A stretch of 64,000 nt of DNA, taken from UBA2991 sp009841435 (GTDB taxonomy: Bacteria > Chloroflexota > Dehalococcoidia > Tepidiformales > Tepidiformaceae). Each line of letters opens with the position of its first letter. Within the stretch, counting starts at the first letter, position 1. Location: contig OZ242321.1 in the NCBI GenBank assembly GCA_965208185.1, forward strand, positions 868,001 through 932,000, given 5' to 3'. Both the position numbers and the translations under genes were made by a program. Shown piece by piece: positions 32,259 through 41,138 of the stretch. Under the pieces are notes generated by a model, which saw only the letters and a program-made list of their open reading frames with translations, did no database searches and had not been told where the DNA came from.

Positions 32259-33358
32259 ACCACCAGCAGGATTGCCGGCACGGCGACAATGACGCCGAGG
32301 AAGGCGGCGAGTCGGCGGGGGCGGGCGGCGATCCAGCGCTCGCTGCGGAGGATGCCCGTCCGGTAGGGCTTGTAGAGCACGGTCAGGACGATGCCGGCCA
32401 CGACGGTGGTCGAGGCGACCTGCGCGACGACAACGGCCACGGCGGCTTCGCCGCCGACGAGCACGCTGGCGGCGAGCGTATCGACGAAGGTCGCGATGTT
32501 GGCCCCGAGGACGTAGGGAATGATGTGCTCGCGGCGGACGTACCCGCGCAGGGCGAGGGGGACGAGGACGGTCAGGGAGACGGCCACGCTCAGGGTGGTC
32601 AGCGTGATGATGACGCCCATCAGGAACATCAGGGGGCGGCGGTTGAGGACGTCGAGGCGGCGGCGGATGCCCTCGGCCTCGCCTTCGAGCTGGGGGAGGG
32701 CGCGCGCGAAGACGGCGAAGGCGAGAAGCAGGACGCCGGCGCCGACGACGAAGACGAGAAGGCCCGGCAGGAAGGAATCGAGGGCGTCGGTGACGGGGCC
32801 GAAGGCAGCGTCGGTGCCCTGCAGGAGGGCGTCGGGAGCGGACGGCGTGGCGCCGTCGAACCAGCCCAGGTGGAGCGCCAGGAACCCGAGCGCAACCGCC
32901 GGCCCCTGCGTCGTGAAGGTGACGAGCATGGCGACGATGCCGATGGCGACGCCGTCGCCGCTGCGGCGGCCGAAGCGGAAGGCGAGAAAGCCGACGGCGA
33001 GGACGATGAAGGACGCGCCGAGCCGCGAGCCGGCGATGACGGCGAAAGCCTCGGTGGTGGGGAAGACGCCCTCGGAGAGGAGGGTGACGCCGATGGCGGC
33101 GACCGGGGAGCCACTGAGGACGACGTAGGCGAAGAGCCACCCGAAGCCGAGGGCGTTGGCAACACCCTCGACGTTGATGTCCGAGAGCAGGGGCGCGAGG
33201 GAGCCGGCGCCCGCGCGCGTTATCTCGAGGGCGAGGGCGAACAGCGCGAGCCCGACGACCGCGCAGGCCGCGCGCAGGAGCATTGCCGGGCGCAGGGAGC
33301 GAAGGCTGCGTGTCGCGGGCGGCGCTTCGCGCGCGACGGAGCGCGCCCGCTGCATCAC
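32255..33358 (-). CDS. Na+/Pi-cotransporter-like membrane protein (possible sulfate/anion carrier)
   Basis: 367 aa, about nine membrane segments. Two inverted repeats resemble the Na/Pi-cotransporter (PF02690) hairpins: VVLSGSPVAAIGVTLL (~80-95) and VLGANIATFVDTLAASV (~285-301), the latter like the family's GxNIGTT motif. The start GTG 33358 is 1 nt after the sat stop codon. It is last gene of the cysH-cysC-sat cluster, so sulfate or another oxyanion is a reasonable guess for its substrate; this is inference from position. Confidence 0.65.
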   Translation of the reverse strand: MMQRARSVAREAPPATRSLRSLRPAMLLRAACAVVGLALFALALEITRAGAGSLAPLLSDINVEGVANALGFGWLFAYVVLSGSPVAAIGVTLLSEGVFPTTEAFAVIAGSRLGASFIVLAVGFLAFRFGRRSGDGVAIGIVAMLVTFTTQGPAVALGFLALHLGWFDGATPSAPDALLQGTDAAFGPVTDALDSFLPGLLVFVVGAGVLLLAFAVFARALPQLEGEAEGIRRRLDVLNRRPLMFLMGVIITLTTLSVAVSLTVLVPLALRGYVRREHIIPYVLGANIATFVDTLAASVLVGGEAAVAVVVAQVASTTVVAGIVLTVLYKPYRTGILRSERWIAARPRRLAAFLGVIVAVPAILLVV

Positions 33359-33359
33359 C

Positions 33360-34520
33360 TCAGCCGCTCCGGGCGCTCTCCATCAGCACGGCGGCAACCT
33401 CGGGACGCGTGAACTCGACGGGGAGGTCCTCGCCGTTGGCGAGCATCTCGCGCACCTTCGTCCCCGAGAGGAAGAGGCGCTCCTCGGGCGTAGCCGAGCT
33501 CGTCTTCGTGGTCGCCATGGCGCCACTGCGGAGGCACCAGAAGGCGTGCTCGAAGAAGAGCGGCTGGATGCCGAGGGCGTCCAGGTCGATGTCGTCGAAG
33601 ATGCGCTGGGCGTCATAGGTGCCGTAGTAGTTGCCCACACCGGCGTGGTCGCGCCCGACGATGAAGTGGGTGCAGCCGTAGTTCTTGCGCATGATGGCGT
33701 GGAAGATTGCCTCGCGCGGACCGGCGTAGCGCATGGCCGCGGGCAGCACCGAGAGCTGCACGCGGTCCTCGGGGAAGTAGCGGTCGAGCAGCACCTGGTA
33801 GCACTGCATCCGCACGTCGGCGGGGATGTCGTCGTCCTTGGTGTCGCCCACGAGGGGGTGGATGAGGGCGCCGTCGACGCCCTCGAGGGCGACCTTGATG
33901 AGGTACTCGTGAGCGCGGTGGATGGGGTTGCGGGTCTGGAAGCCGACGACCGTGCGCCAGCCGCGCTCGGCGAAGACGGCGCGGGTCTGGGCGGGGGTGA
34001 GGCGGTGGTCGGGAAAGTTGCCGTGGTCGGGGAGGCGCAGGGCCTTGACCTTGCCGCCCAGGACGAGGTCGCCGGATGCGTAGAGAGCGGCGACGCCCGG
34101 GTGGGCCTCATCAGTGGTGCGGTAGACCTGCTCGGCCAGGCGGGTCTTGTCCCGCCGGTAGACCTCCTCGATGTCGATGACACCGAGGGGGAAGCCTTCA
34201 TCGTCGCGCAGGTCGGCGCGGACCCCGGGGGTCAGTTCGCCGGCTCGAGACTCGTCGACTGAGAGAGTGACGGGCATCGACCAGGGGAGGCCGTTCGCCA
34301 GCGTCATGTTCTCGACCACGGAGTGGTAGTCGGCCTCGCCCATGAAGCCGCTGAGGGGGCTGAAGCCGCCGTTCGCCAGGAGCTCGAAATCGGCGAGATG
34401 GCGCGAGTCGAGCTCGATGGTCGGAAGGCTTGCGACCTCGCGGCCAAGCTCGACGTGCTCCTCTTCATCGACGAGGAGGTCGACAAGGGTTCCGCCGTAC
34501 GGTTCGCCGAGGTTGCTCAT
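33360..34520 (-). CDS. sat: Sulfate adenylyltransferase (ATP sulfurylase)
   Basis: 386 aa homo-oligomeric ATP sulfurylase making APS from ATP and sulfate. Substrate motifs VVGFQTRNPIHRAHEY (~197-212), LIHPLVGDTKDDD (~223-235), MRYAGPREAIFHA (~268-280) and the FIVGRDHAGVG loop (~291-301) are all intact; the QTRN and HRAHE residues contact ATP and sulfate. The first residues MSNLGEPYGG are typical of stand-alone Sat. It overlaps cysC by 4 nt. Confidence 0.96.
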   Translation of the reverse strand: MSNLGEPYGGTLVDLLVDEEEHVELGREVASLPTIELDSRHLADFELLANGGFSPLSGFMGEADYHSVVENMTLANGLPWSMPVTLSVDESRAGELTPGVRADLRDDEGFPLGVIDIEEVYRRDKTRLAEQVYRTTDEAHPGVAALYASGDLVLGGKVKALRLPDHGNFPDHRLTPAQTRAVFAERGWRTVVGFQTRNPIHRAHEYLIKVALEGVDGALIHPLVGDTKDDDIPADVRMQCYQVLLDRYFPEDRVQLSVLPAAMRYAGPREAIFHAIMRKNYGCTHFIVGRDHAGVGNYYGTYDAQRIFDDIDLDALGIQPLFFEHAFWCLRSGAMATTKTSSATPEERLFLSGTKVREMLANGEDLPVEFTRPEVAAVLMESARSG

Positions 34521-35071
34521 GACTGTGCCTTCCCGATGAGCCCGCGGGACTCGAGGTAGTCGAGAATCTGATCGAGGCTGCGTTCTTCGGAATCGAGACC
34601 GGTCTCGCAGCGCACCTCCGGGCTGGGAGGCTCCTCGTAGGGGTCATCGATCCCGGTGAAGCCCTTGATCTCGCCGGCGCGGGCCTTGGCGTAGAGGCCC
34701 TTCACATCGCGCGCCTCGCACTGCGCGACGGTGGCGGCCGCGTGCACTTCGACGAAGACTGCGCCGTCGCCCTCGGTCATGGCGCGGTTCTCGTCGCGAA
34801 TCTCCTGGTAGGGGGAGATGGCGGCGGTGATGACGCCGACGCCGTTGCGAGCGAGGAGGCTGGCGACGAAGCCGATGCGGCGGATGTTCGTGTCGCGATC
34901 CTCCTTGCTGAAGCCGAGGCCCTTCGAGAGGTTGGTGCGAACGATGTCGCCGTCGAGGATCTCGACGTTGCGGCCGCGCTCGCGGAGGACCGGGGCGAGC
35001 GCCTCGGCAAGGGTGCTCTTGCCGGAGCCCGAGAGCCCGGTGAACCAGATGACAAAGCCCTGATTGCTCAT
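34517..35071 (-). CDS. cysC: Adenylylsulfate kinase
   Basis: APS kinase, 184 aa, converts APS to PAPS. P-loop IWFTGLSGSGKSTLA (~8-22), ILDGDIVRTNL (~38-48), the SKEDRDTNIRRIGFVA substrate region (~55-70) and ARAGEIKGFTGIDDPYE (~130-146) are standard. ATG 35071, with GGAG upstream, lies after a pair of hairpins that separate it from cysH. Its co-occurrence with an iron-sulfur APS reductase means PAPS is not needed for reduction and may serve sulfation. Confidence 0.95.
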   Translation of the reverse strand: MSNQGFVIWFTGLSGSGKSTLAEALAPVLRERGRNVEILDGDIVRTNLSKGLGFSKEDRDTNIRRIGFVASLLARNGVGVITAAISPYQEIRDENRAMTEGDGAVFVEVHAAATVAQCEARDVKGLYAKARAGEIKGFTGIDDPYEEPPSPEVRCETGLDSEERSLDQILDYLESRGLIGKAQS

Positions 35072-35117
35072 TGGCTGTACTCCAAACGCATTGGTGTTAC
35101 TCCCTGACTATCGTGGT

Positions 35118-35168
35118 GGCGCCTTCAAGGCGCCGGATGCGCATCAAGACGGCGGCCCGATGGCCGCC
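35118..35168. repeat. Two inverted repeats between cysH and cysC
   Basis: GGCGCCTT-C-AAGGCGCC at 35118-35134 and GGCGGCC-CGAT-GGCCGCC at 35151-35168, both GC-rich hairpins. No T-run follows on either strand, so they are not classic terminators. They may stabilise the 3' end of cysH mRNA or be dispersed intergenic repeats. Confidence 0.5.
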
Positions 35169-35195
35169 GTGCGGAGGTGGTGGACGCGGGCCGGC

Positions 35196-35894
35196 TCAAG
35201 TGTGGAGTCCGCACTCGTCCTTCTCGAAACCTTCCCAGCGCCCCTGCCGGCCCTGCTTGCCGGGCACGGTGCAGTTGAAGCAGCCAATGCTGACGAAGCC
35301 ATGGTCGAGCAGCGGGTTGTAGGGAACGTCGTGTTTGGAGATGTAGTTCCAGGTGTCCTTCTCGGTCCAGCGGGCAAGGGGATTGATCTTGACGAGGCCG
35401 AACTTCTGGTTCCAGGCGACGATGGGAACGTCGGAGCGGCCCTCGGACTGGTCGCGGCGGAGGCCGGCGATCCAGGCGGTCTTACCGGCGAGGGCGCGCT
35501 GGTTGGGCTCGACCTTGCGGAGGTCGCAGCAGAGGTCGGGATCGCGCATCCAGAGAGCGGCGCCGTGCTGGGCAGCCTGCTCCTCGTGGGTCAGCTTCGA
35601 CTTGTAGACCTGGACGTTGGTGAGGTTGAGGGCGGCGGTCGCGCGCTCGCGAGTCTGGTGAGTCTCGTCGAAGAGGTAGTCGGTATCGAGGACGAAGACG
35701 TGGACGTTGGGTTTGAGCTGGGCGGTCATGTGGAGGATGGCCATGCCCGTGGGGCCGCCGAAGCTGGCGCCGACGGAGAGGCCATCACCGAAGGTATCGA
35801 CCGCCCAGCGCACGATCTCCTCGGGACTCGCGTCCTCGAATCGCTCGTTGAGCGAGGCGATGGCGGTCTCGTCGAGGGCGGTGGTAAGGGACAC
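35196..35894 (-). CDS. cysH: Adenylylsulfate (APS) reductase, [4Fe-4S] type
   Basis: 232 aa. SVGASFGGPTGMAIL (PP-loop, ~41-55) binds the nucleotide. The cluster-binding Cys-Cys in DPDLCCDLRK (~138-139) and CxxC in IGCFNC (~204-207) mark the iron-sulfur APS reductase rather than the E. coli PAPS form. The catalytic Cys is in the terminal ECGLHT. It reduces APS to sulfite for the divergent sulfite reductase. Start GTG 35894. The 161-nt divergent region to 36056 probably holds both promoters. Confidence 0.94.
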   Translation of the reverse strand: MSLTTALDETAIASLNERFEDASPEEIVRWAVDTFGDGLSVGASFGGPTGMAILHMTAQLKPNVHVFVLDTDYLFDETHQTRERATAALNLTNVQVYKSKLTHEEQAAQHGAALWMRDPDLCCDLRKVEPNQRALAGKTAWIAGLRRDQSEGRSDVPIVAWNQKFGLVKINPLARWTEKDTWNYISKHDVPYNPLLDHGFVSIGCFNCTVPGKQGRQGRWEGFEKDECGLHT

Positions 35895-35984
35895 GGGGAA
35901 AGCCGCTCCGCGTAAAGCTGAGTTCGTCGCTCAACAATATCAACAACGTGACTTGCCAGCAACGACTGGGCGCGTCCTACATGC

Positions 35985-35990
35985 TACAGT
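35985..35990 (+). promoter_or_regulatory. Candidate -10 box of the sulfite reductase gene
   Basis: TACAGT, giving a leader of about 60 nt that contains a small hairpin (GACCC-GAA-GGGTC, 36022-36034) before the GAAAGGACAG ribosome site. Confidence 0.4.
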
Positions 35991-36055
35991 CGCTTCACAG
36001 ACTCCCAGCCCGCGATGGCCGGACCCGAAGGGTCTGCCGCGAAAGGACAGCGTAG

Positions 36056-37837
36056 ATGCGCGCAGTCGAGACTATCGTCCAGACCAACGCTCCCGGCAAG
36101 GTGCTGCCGATCCTGACCGAGGAGCTCGACGACTTTGAGACCGAAGCGACGCGCTTCCTGGCGGGCGGCTACGAGGAAGAGGCGGTCTTCCAGGGCTACC
36201 GGCTGAAGCAGGGCGTCTACGGCCAGCGCCAGCCGAACGTGCAAATGACGCGCGTCAAGCTCCCGTTTGGCGGCGTGACGCCGGACCAGATGGACGCCTT
36301 CGGCGAGCTTGCGGAGCGCTTCGCACCGCTCCGCAAGGGGCACATCACGACACGCCAGAACTTCCAGTTCCACCACATTCCCCTGGCGCGCATGCCGGAC
36401 GGGTTGCGGCTGCTGGCGAGCGTCGGCCTCTCGACCCGCGAGGCCTGCGGCAACACCGTCCGCAACGTGACCGCCGACCCGTGGGCGGGCGTGACCGACG
36501 GCGAGCTGTTCGACGTGACGCCCTACGCGGGCGCCTTCGCACGCTTCTGGCTGCGCAACCCGCTGACGCAGTTGCTGCCGCGCAAATTCAAGGTCGCCTT
36601 CAGCGCCGACGACACGGACGTGGCGATCACGGGCATCCACGACCTCGGCTTCATCCCGCGCGTCCAGGACGGCGTGCAGGGCTTCAAGATGGTCTGCGGC
36701 GGCGGTCTCGCGATCATGCCGCGCGAGGCGATCGTCGTGCGCGAGTTCGTCTCGCTGGACGAATACCTAAAAGTGAGCGAGGCCGTCATCCGCATCTTCA
36801 ACGCGGCGGACATGCTGCGGAAGAACCGGGCGATGGCGCGCATCAAGGTGCTCATCGACCGGATCGGGGCGGACCGCTTCCTCGAGATGGTCGACGACGA
36901 GCTTGCCCAGCCGTGGGCACAGCGCGACTTCAGCCCGGAACGGCTGCTCTTCCTCGACAACGAGGAGGAGCGGGCGCCGGCAAGGCGCGACTCCTACGCG
37001 CAGCCGGGCGACGACGCGGCTGCGTTCACGCAGTTCGTCTCAGCGAACGTGAAGGCGCAGAAGCAGCAGGGCTTCAGCACCGTCGAGATCAAGATCACGC
37101 GCGGCGACCTGACGCCCGCGCAGTTCCACGGCATCGCCGACATCATGCGCGAGCATTGCGGCGGCAACGCCCGAACGACCGTGCAGCAGAACATGGTGCT
37201 GCGCTGGGTGCGCGACGAGGGCCTGTACGAGGTCTACGCGCGGCTGGTCGACATGGGCCTGGCGGAAGCGGGCGCGGGCACGGTGACGGACGTGGTGAGC
37301 TGCCCCGGCACCGATAGCTGCAAGCTCGGCATCACGAGCTCGATGGGGCTGAACCGCGCCATCCAGGATCGAGTGACCGAACTGGCGGTGGCGGACCCGC
37401 TCGTCGAGAAGCTGCACATCAAGATGAGCGGCTGCCCGAACAGCTGCGGCCAGCACCACCTCGGCAACATCGGCTTCCACGGGGCGGCCATGAAGGTCGA
37501 CGGGCACCAGCTTCCCGCGTACCACGCCTTCATCGGCGGCGGCTACGAAGAGGGGAACGGCAAGGTGCGTGTCGGGACACAGCTCAAGCTGCGGCTGCCG
37601 GCGAAGCGCACGCCCGACGCCGTGCAGCGCTGGCTCGACCTGTACCAGCGCGAGCGCGAGGACGGCGAGGAGTTCAACGACTACTTCGACCGGGTCGGCA
37701 AGGTACCGTTCGAGCAGGCGGTGCAGGATCTGACGATTCCGGGCGACTTCTCGGACGACAACCGCGAGATGTTCATCGACTGGACGAAGTTCGAGCTCTA
37801 CGTGCTGGAGCGCGGCGAGGGCGAGTGCGCCGTCTAG
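36056..37837 (+). CDS. Ferredoxin-dependent nitrite/sulfite reductase
   Basis: 593 aa siroheme-[4Fe-4S] enzyme with duplicated ferredoxin-like and NiR/SiR domains. Cluster ligands are in CPGTDSCKLG (Cys416, Cys422) and SGCPNSCGQHH (Cys460, Cys464). RKGHITTRQNFQFHHIP and TREACGNTVRNVTADP supply siroheme-binding Arg residues. Its position, divergent from cysH-cysC-sat, favours sulfite as substrate. ATG 36056 behind GAAAGGACAG. hemB follows 26 nt later, consistent with tetrapyrrole demand for siroheme. Confidence 0.94.
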   Translation: MRAVETIVQTNAPGKVLPILTEELDDFETEATRFLAGGYEEEAVFQGYRLKQGVYGQRQPNVQMTRVKLPFGGVTPDQMDAFGELAERFAPLRKGHITTRQNFQFHHIPLARMPDGLRLLASVGLSTREACGNTVRNVTADPWAGVTDGELFDVTPYAGAFARFWLRNPLTQLLPRKFKVAFSADDTDVAITGIHDLGFIPRVQDGVQGFKMVCGGGLAIMPREAIVVREFVSLDEYLKVSEAVIRIFNAADMLRKNRAMARIKVLIDRIGADRFLEMVDDELAQPWAQRDFSPERLLFLDNEEERAPARRDSYAQPGDDAAAFTQFVSANVKAQKQQGFSTVEIKITRGDLTPAQFHGIADIMREHCGGNARTTVQQNMVLRWVRDEGLYEVYARLVDMGLAEAGAGTVTDVVSCPGTDSCKLGITSSMGLNRAIQDRVTELAVADPLVEKLHIKMSGCPNSCGQHHLGNIGFHGAAMKVDGHQLPAYHAFIGGGYEEGNGKVRVGTQLKLRLPAKRTPDAVQRWLDLYQREREDGEEFNDYFDRVGKVPFEQAVQDLTIPGDFSDDNREMFIDWTKFELYVLERGEGECAV

Positions 37838-37863
37838 CGGCCTAGCTTCCCGGGAGGCGCATT

Positions 37864-38838
37864 TTGGAAGGGCTGGAGTTCCGGCGGCACCGGCGGCTGC
37901 GCAGCTCGCAGGCCATACGAGGGCTCGTGCGCGAGACCGAGCTGACGCCGTCGCACCTGGTCGCGCCCCTGTTCGTCGAGGAGGGCCTCGACGGCCGCGC
38001 GCCCATCGAGGCGATGCCGGGACAGTCGCGGCTGGGGCTGAAGGCGCTGGTCGAGGAGGCGCGGGAACTGCGGGACGCGGCCGTGCCGGCTGTGCTGCTG
38101 TTCGGGATTCCGGCCGTCAAGGACGAGCGCGGATCCGGCGCCTACGACGACCAGGGGGTCGTGCAGGAGGCGATCCGGCGCCTGAAGGACGCCGTCCCGG
38201 AGATGCTGGTCATCGGCGACGTGTGCCTGTGCGAGTACACGAGCCACGGGCACTGCGGGCTGCTGACGGACGAGGGCGACGTCGACAACGACGCGAGCCT
38301 GCCGCTGCTGGCGGACATGGCCGTGAGCCTCGCCGACGCGGGCTGCGACATTGTCGCGCCGAGCGACATGATGGACGGCCGAGTGGCCGGTATCCGCGAG
38401 GCGCTCGACAGTTCGGGGCTGAGCGACACAGCCATCCTCTCGTATGCCGCGAAGTTCTCAAGCGCGTTCTACGGGCCATTCCGTGAGGCAGCGGACAGCG
38501 CCCCCGCCTTCGGTGACCGGCGTGGCTACCAGATGGACCCGGCGAACGCCCGCATGGCGCGGGACGAGGCGCTCACGGACATCGAGGAGGGGGCGGACAT
38601 GGTGATGGTGAAGCCAGCGCTCCCGTATCTCGACGTACTGCGCTCGGTGCGGGAGGCGGTGGACGTGCCGGTGGCTGCCTACAACGTGAGCGGCGAGTAC
38701 AGCATGTTGAAGGCGGCGGCGGCGAACGGGTGGATCGAGGAGGAGCGGGCCATCGACGAGGCGCTGACGTCGATCCGGCGCGCGGGGGCGGACATCATCA
38801 TCACGTACCACGCGAAGGAGTGGGCGCGGGGCCGTTAG
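37864..38838 (+). CDS. hemB: Delta-aminolevulinic acid dehydratase
   Basis: Porphobilinogen synthase, 324 aa. The zinc site CLCEYTSHGHCG (~121-132) has three Cys, marking the Zn-dependent form. Catalytic lysines lie in LSYAAKFSSAFYGPFR (~195-210) and DMVMVKPALPYLD (~246-258). TTG start at 37864 with GGGAGG upstream. It shares the strand with the sulfite reductase and may be in its operon; no other hem gene is nearby. Confidence 0.96.
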   Translation: MEGLEFRRHRRLRSSQAIRGLVRETELTPSHLVAPLFVEEGLDGRAPIEAMPGQSRLGLKALVEEARELRDAAVPAVLLFGIPAVKDERGSGAYDDQGVVQEAIRRLKDAVPEMLVIGDVCLCEYTSHGHCGLLTDEGDVDNDASLPLLADMAVSLADAGCDIVAPSDMMDGRVAGIREALDSSGLSDTAILSYAAKFSSAFYGPFREAADSAPAFGDRRGYQMDPANARMARDEALTDIEEGADMVMVKPALPYLDVLRSVREAVDVPVAAYNVSGEYSMLKAAAANGWIEEERAIDEALTSIRRAGADIIITYHAKEWARGR

Positions 38839-38850
38839 CCGGCATCCGCC

Positions 38851-40131
38851 TCAGTCGGGGTCGAGAGCGGCGACGGCGCCGCTGTCGATGGCGTCCATGA
38901 TGGCGTCGTCTGGGAGGCCGGCCCAGGAGAGGATGTCGCGGGTCTCGGAGCGGAATTGGGCAGGGGTGGGTGCCGGCGCGAATCCATCGTCGTCCAGCTT
39001 GAGGGCGCTCCCCAGCGTGGTGAACGGGCCTGCCTCGGGGTGGTCGCGGTGGATGAAGAGGTCATTGGCGGCGGCCTGCTCGTTGTCGATGAGCTCGGTG
39101 GGGAAGCGCACGCGGGAGACGGGGATGCCGGCCTCGCGCAGGCGTCCTTCCCAGTGGTCGGTGGTCTCGGAGGCGAAGAGCGCCTCGATACCGTCTCGCA
39201 GCTCGGTATCGAGGGCGTGGCGCTCCTCCTGGGGGAGCGAGGGGTCGAGGGCAGGGTCGTGGAGCCCCATGACCTCCATGAGCCGGCGGCGCAGACCCAC
39301 GCTGGGGCAGGCGATGGCGATGGCCGAGTCCTTCGTGGTGAAGGTGCGGTAGTAGATGCTGACGAGGCGCGCGACGCGGCTGCTGGGCATGTGCGTGGCC
39401 TGCTCGGCGTAGGGCATGCCCTCTGCGCGGGCGCCGGCGAGCCAGTCGAGGTAGGTCGAGTGGGTCTCGCCGTCCTGGTCCTCGACGCGGATGAGGAGGT
39501 TGTTCTGGAGGATGAGGGCGGACATCAGAAGCGAGGTATCCACCCGCCCGCCGCGGCCGGTGCTGGTGCGGCGGTAGAGGGCGGAGGCGACCCCGTAGGC
39601 GAGCAGGGCCGCGCACATGAAGTCGGAGATGGGCGAGCCCTCGGCGATGGGGCGGCCGTCGCGCATGCCGCCGTTCATGGCCATGAGGCCGCTGTGCGCC
39701 TGCACGACCTGGTCCATGCCCGCGAGGCCCGCATCGGGGCCCTTCTCTCCGAAAGCGGTCACGTTCCCGACGATGATGCGGGGGTAGCGCTCCGAAAGAC
39801 TGTCGTAGTCGAGGCCGAACTGGGCGGCGAGGCCGGGGCGGAGGTTGGTCAGGACGACGTCGGTTTTGGCGAGCAGGGCATCGAGGATAGCGGCAGCCTG
39901 CTCGTGGCGGAGGGCCAGCGGGAGGGAGTGGGTGCCGCGGTTGCGCGCGAGGAAGTGGCGGGTGACGTCGCCCCAGCGGTAACCGGTGTGACGCGAAGCC
40001 TCGCCCTCGAGGGGCTCGATCTTGATGACGCGGGCGCCACCGTCGGCGAGGAGCTGGGCGCCGTAGGGGACAGCGACGAACTGGCCGAACTCGAGCACCG
40101 TGATGCCGGCGAAGGGCTGCTCGTCGCTCAC
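38851..40131 (-). CDS. CaiB/BaiF family III CoA-transferase
   Basis: 426 aa from GTG 40131. The family III signature is GITVLEFGQFVAVPYGAQLLADGGARVIKIE-like in the first 45 residues; RNRGTHSLPLALRHEQ and a catalytic Asp in GMDQVVQAHSG (~168) follow. These enzymes swap CoA between carboxylic acids in secondary catabolism. GTG overlaps the stop of the 84-aa gene upstream in a GTGA arrangement, so it belongs to the PHP-containing operon. Substrates unknown. Confidence 0.9.
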   Translation of the reverse strand: MSDEQPFAGITVLEFGQFVAVPYGAQLLADGGARVIKIEPLEGEASRHTGYRWGDVTRHFLARNRGTHSLPLALRHEQAAAILDALLAKTDVVLTNLRPGLAAQFGLDYDSLSERYPRIIVGNVTAFGEKGPDAGLAGMDQVVQAHSGLMAMNGGMRDGRPIAEGSPISDFMCAALLAYGVASALYRRTSTGRGGRVDTSLLMSALILQNNLLIRVEDQDGETHSTYLDWLAGARAEGMPYAEQATHMPSSRVARLVSIYYRTFTTKDSAIAIACPSVGLRRRLMEVMGLHDPALDPSLPQEERHALDTELRDGIEALFASETTDHWEGRLREAGIPVSRVRFPTELIDNEQAAANDLFIHRDHPEAGPFTTLGSALKLDDDGFAPAPTPAQFRSETRDILSWAGLPDDAIMDAIDSGAVAALDPD

Positions 40132-40382
40132 GCGTCGTCCTGCCGGGGGCGCTTGAAGTAGAGCATCTCGCGAAAGACGAGCTGCGTGCCGACCCAGTTC
40201 TCGACGCGCGTGTCGGAGACCATCTCCCAGCCCGCATCGCCGAGGTCGCGGAGCGCCTCGGCGAGGTCGTTCGTGCCGTACTCGCGGTCGTCCTCGGGCT
40301 GGTGGCTGAAGTTGGCGACGATGGGCTGCTCCATGCCGCTGACGACGACGCGGGCATATTCCCAGCGGGTACGTTCGCTCAC
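40128..40382 (-). CDS. Small protein of unknown function (84 aa)
   Basis: Start GTG 40382, overlapping both neighbours by 4 nt. Contains RWEYARVVVSGMEQP, LRDLGDAGWEMVSDTRVEN and LYFKRPR, a pattern seen in short DUF4177-like proteins (Trp-Glu-Tyr start, then AGWE and a FKR end). Hydrophilic, no signal peptide. It lies between the PHP phosphoesterase and CoA-transferase, suggesting a shared process that cannot be named. Confidence 0.65.
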   Translation of the reverse strand: MSERTRWEYARVVVSGMEQPIVANFSHQPEDDREYGTNDLAEALRDLGDAGWEMVSDTRVENWVGTQLVFREMLYFKRPRQDDA

Positions 40383-41092
40383 GCCGGAACCCCCTCGGGA
40401 GGCGGCGCATCCCAGAAGTTCTCGAGCTCGCCCTGGGGAAGACCGCTGACGGGCTGGTAGGCGCCGCGGTGGAGGAGGCGGAGGAAGTGGTCGGGGTCAT
40501 CGACCGTCTCGTCAAGCTGGATGCTGAAGTAACCGATTCCCTGGTTGGAGTGCGCGTCGGAGCCGCCGGTCCCCGGTTTCCCGAGAACCTTCGCGACCTG
40601 CAGGGCGAAGTAGTTCTCGCGCGGTGTGTTGCAGCCGTTGAGCACCTCGACGGCATCGACCATCTGGAACACGGGCAGCTTCGCCGCCTCCTCGGGAGTC
40701 AGGGTGAAGGCGGGCTTTCCCTGGCGCTTGAAGTGGACCGGGTCGAAGAAGTGGCGGAAGGGATGGGCGACGATGAGGTAGGCGCCTTGCTCGTCGGCGA
40801 CCTCGCGGAGGCGTTCGAGGCGGCGGATGCCGCCCTCGTAGCCGCGCAGGCCGACGGCGATGACGTGGCCATGGTCGGTCGAGACCTCCATGCCATTGGA
40901 GATGAAGATCTCGGGGTGGGCCTTGCGGAAGGGAGCGAGGTCCCACCTCTCCCACATACGGTCGTGCTCGGTGATGTTCACACCGGTCAGGCCAATGCGT
41001 TTGGCCTCGGCGATGAGCTCCTCGGGGTCGAGCATGGAGTCGGACGCACCACGGGTCGTGTGCAGGTGCATATCGACGATGGTGCCGGCCAC
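40379..41092 (-). CDS. PHP-domain metal-dependent phosphoesterase
   Basis: 237 aa from GTG 41092 (GGAGG 5 nt upstream); GTG 41122 is an alternative, 13 nt after a TAAGAT box. The PHP motifs are VDMHLHTT (~6-13), NITEHDRM (~39-46), FISNGMEVSTDHGHV, IVAHPFRH and the closing GGSDAH. These are metal-binding His/Asp/Glu positions. Activity is probably hydrolysis of a small phosphoester or nucleic-acid end; it is too short to be a polymerase subunit. First gene of a three-gene operon. Confidence 0.86.
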   Translation of the reverse strand: MAGTIVDMHLHTTRGASDSMLDPEELIAEAKRIGLTGVNITEHDRMWERWDLAPFRKAHPEIFISNGMEVSTDHGHVIAVGLRGYEGGIRRLERLREVADEQGAYLIVAHPFRHFFDPVHFKRQGKPAFTLTPEEAAKLPVFQMVDAVEVLNGCNTPRENYFALQVAKVLGKPGTGGSDAHSNQGIGYFSIQLDETVDDPDHFLRLLHRGAYQPVSGLPQGELENFWDAPPPEGVPA

Positions 41093-41138
41093 GTACGCCT
41101 CCGCGCTCGTGAACAGCGGCACAAGCGCGCCAGCTATC

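Noticed and set aside
35981..36055. 24-codon upstream ORF ending just before the sulfite reductase start
   Set aside because: No ribosome site, its ATG overlaps the probable -10 box, and it has no amino-acid run suggesting attenuation.
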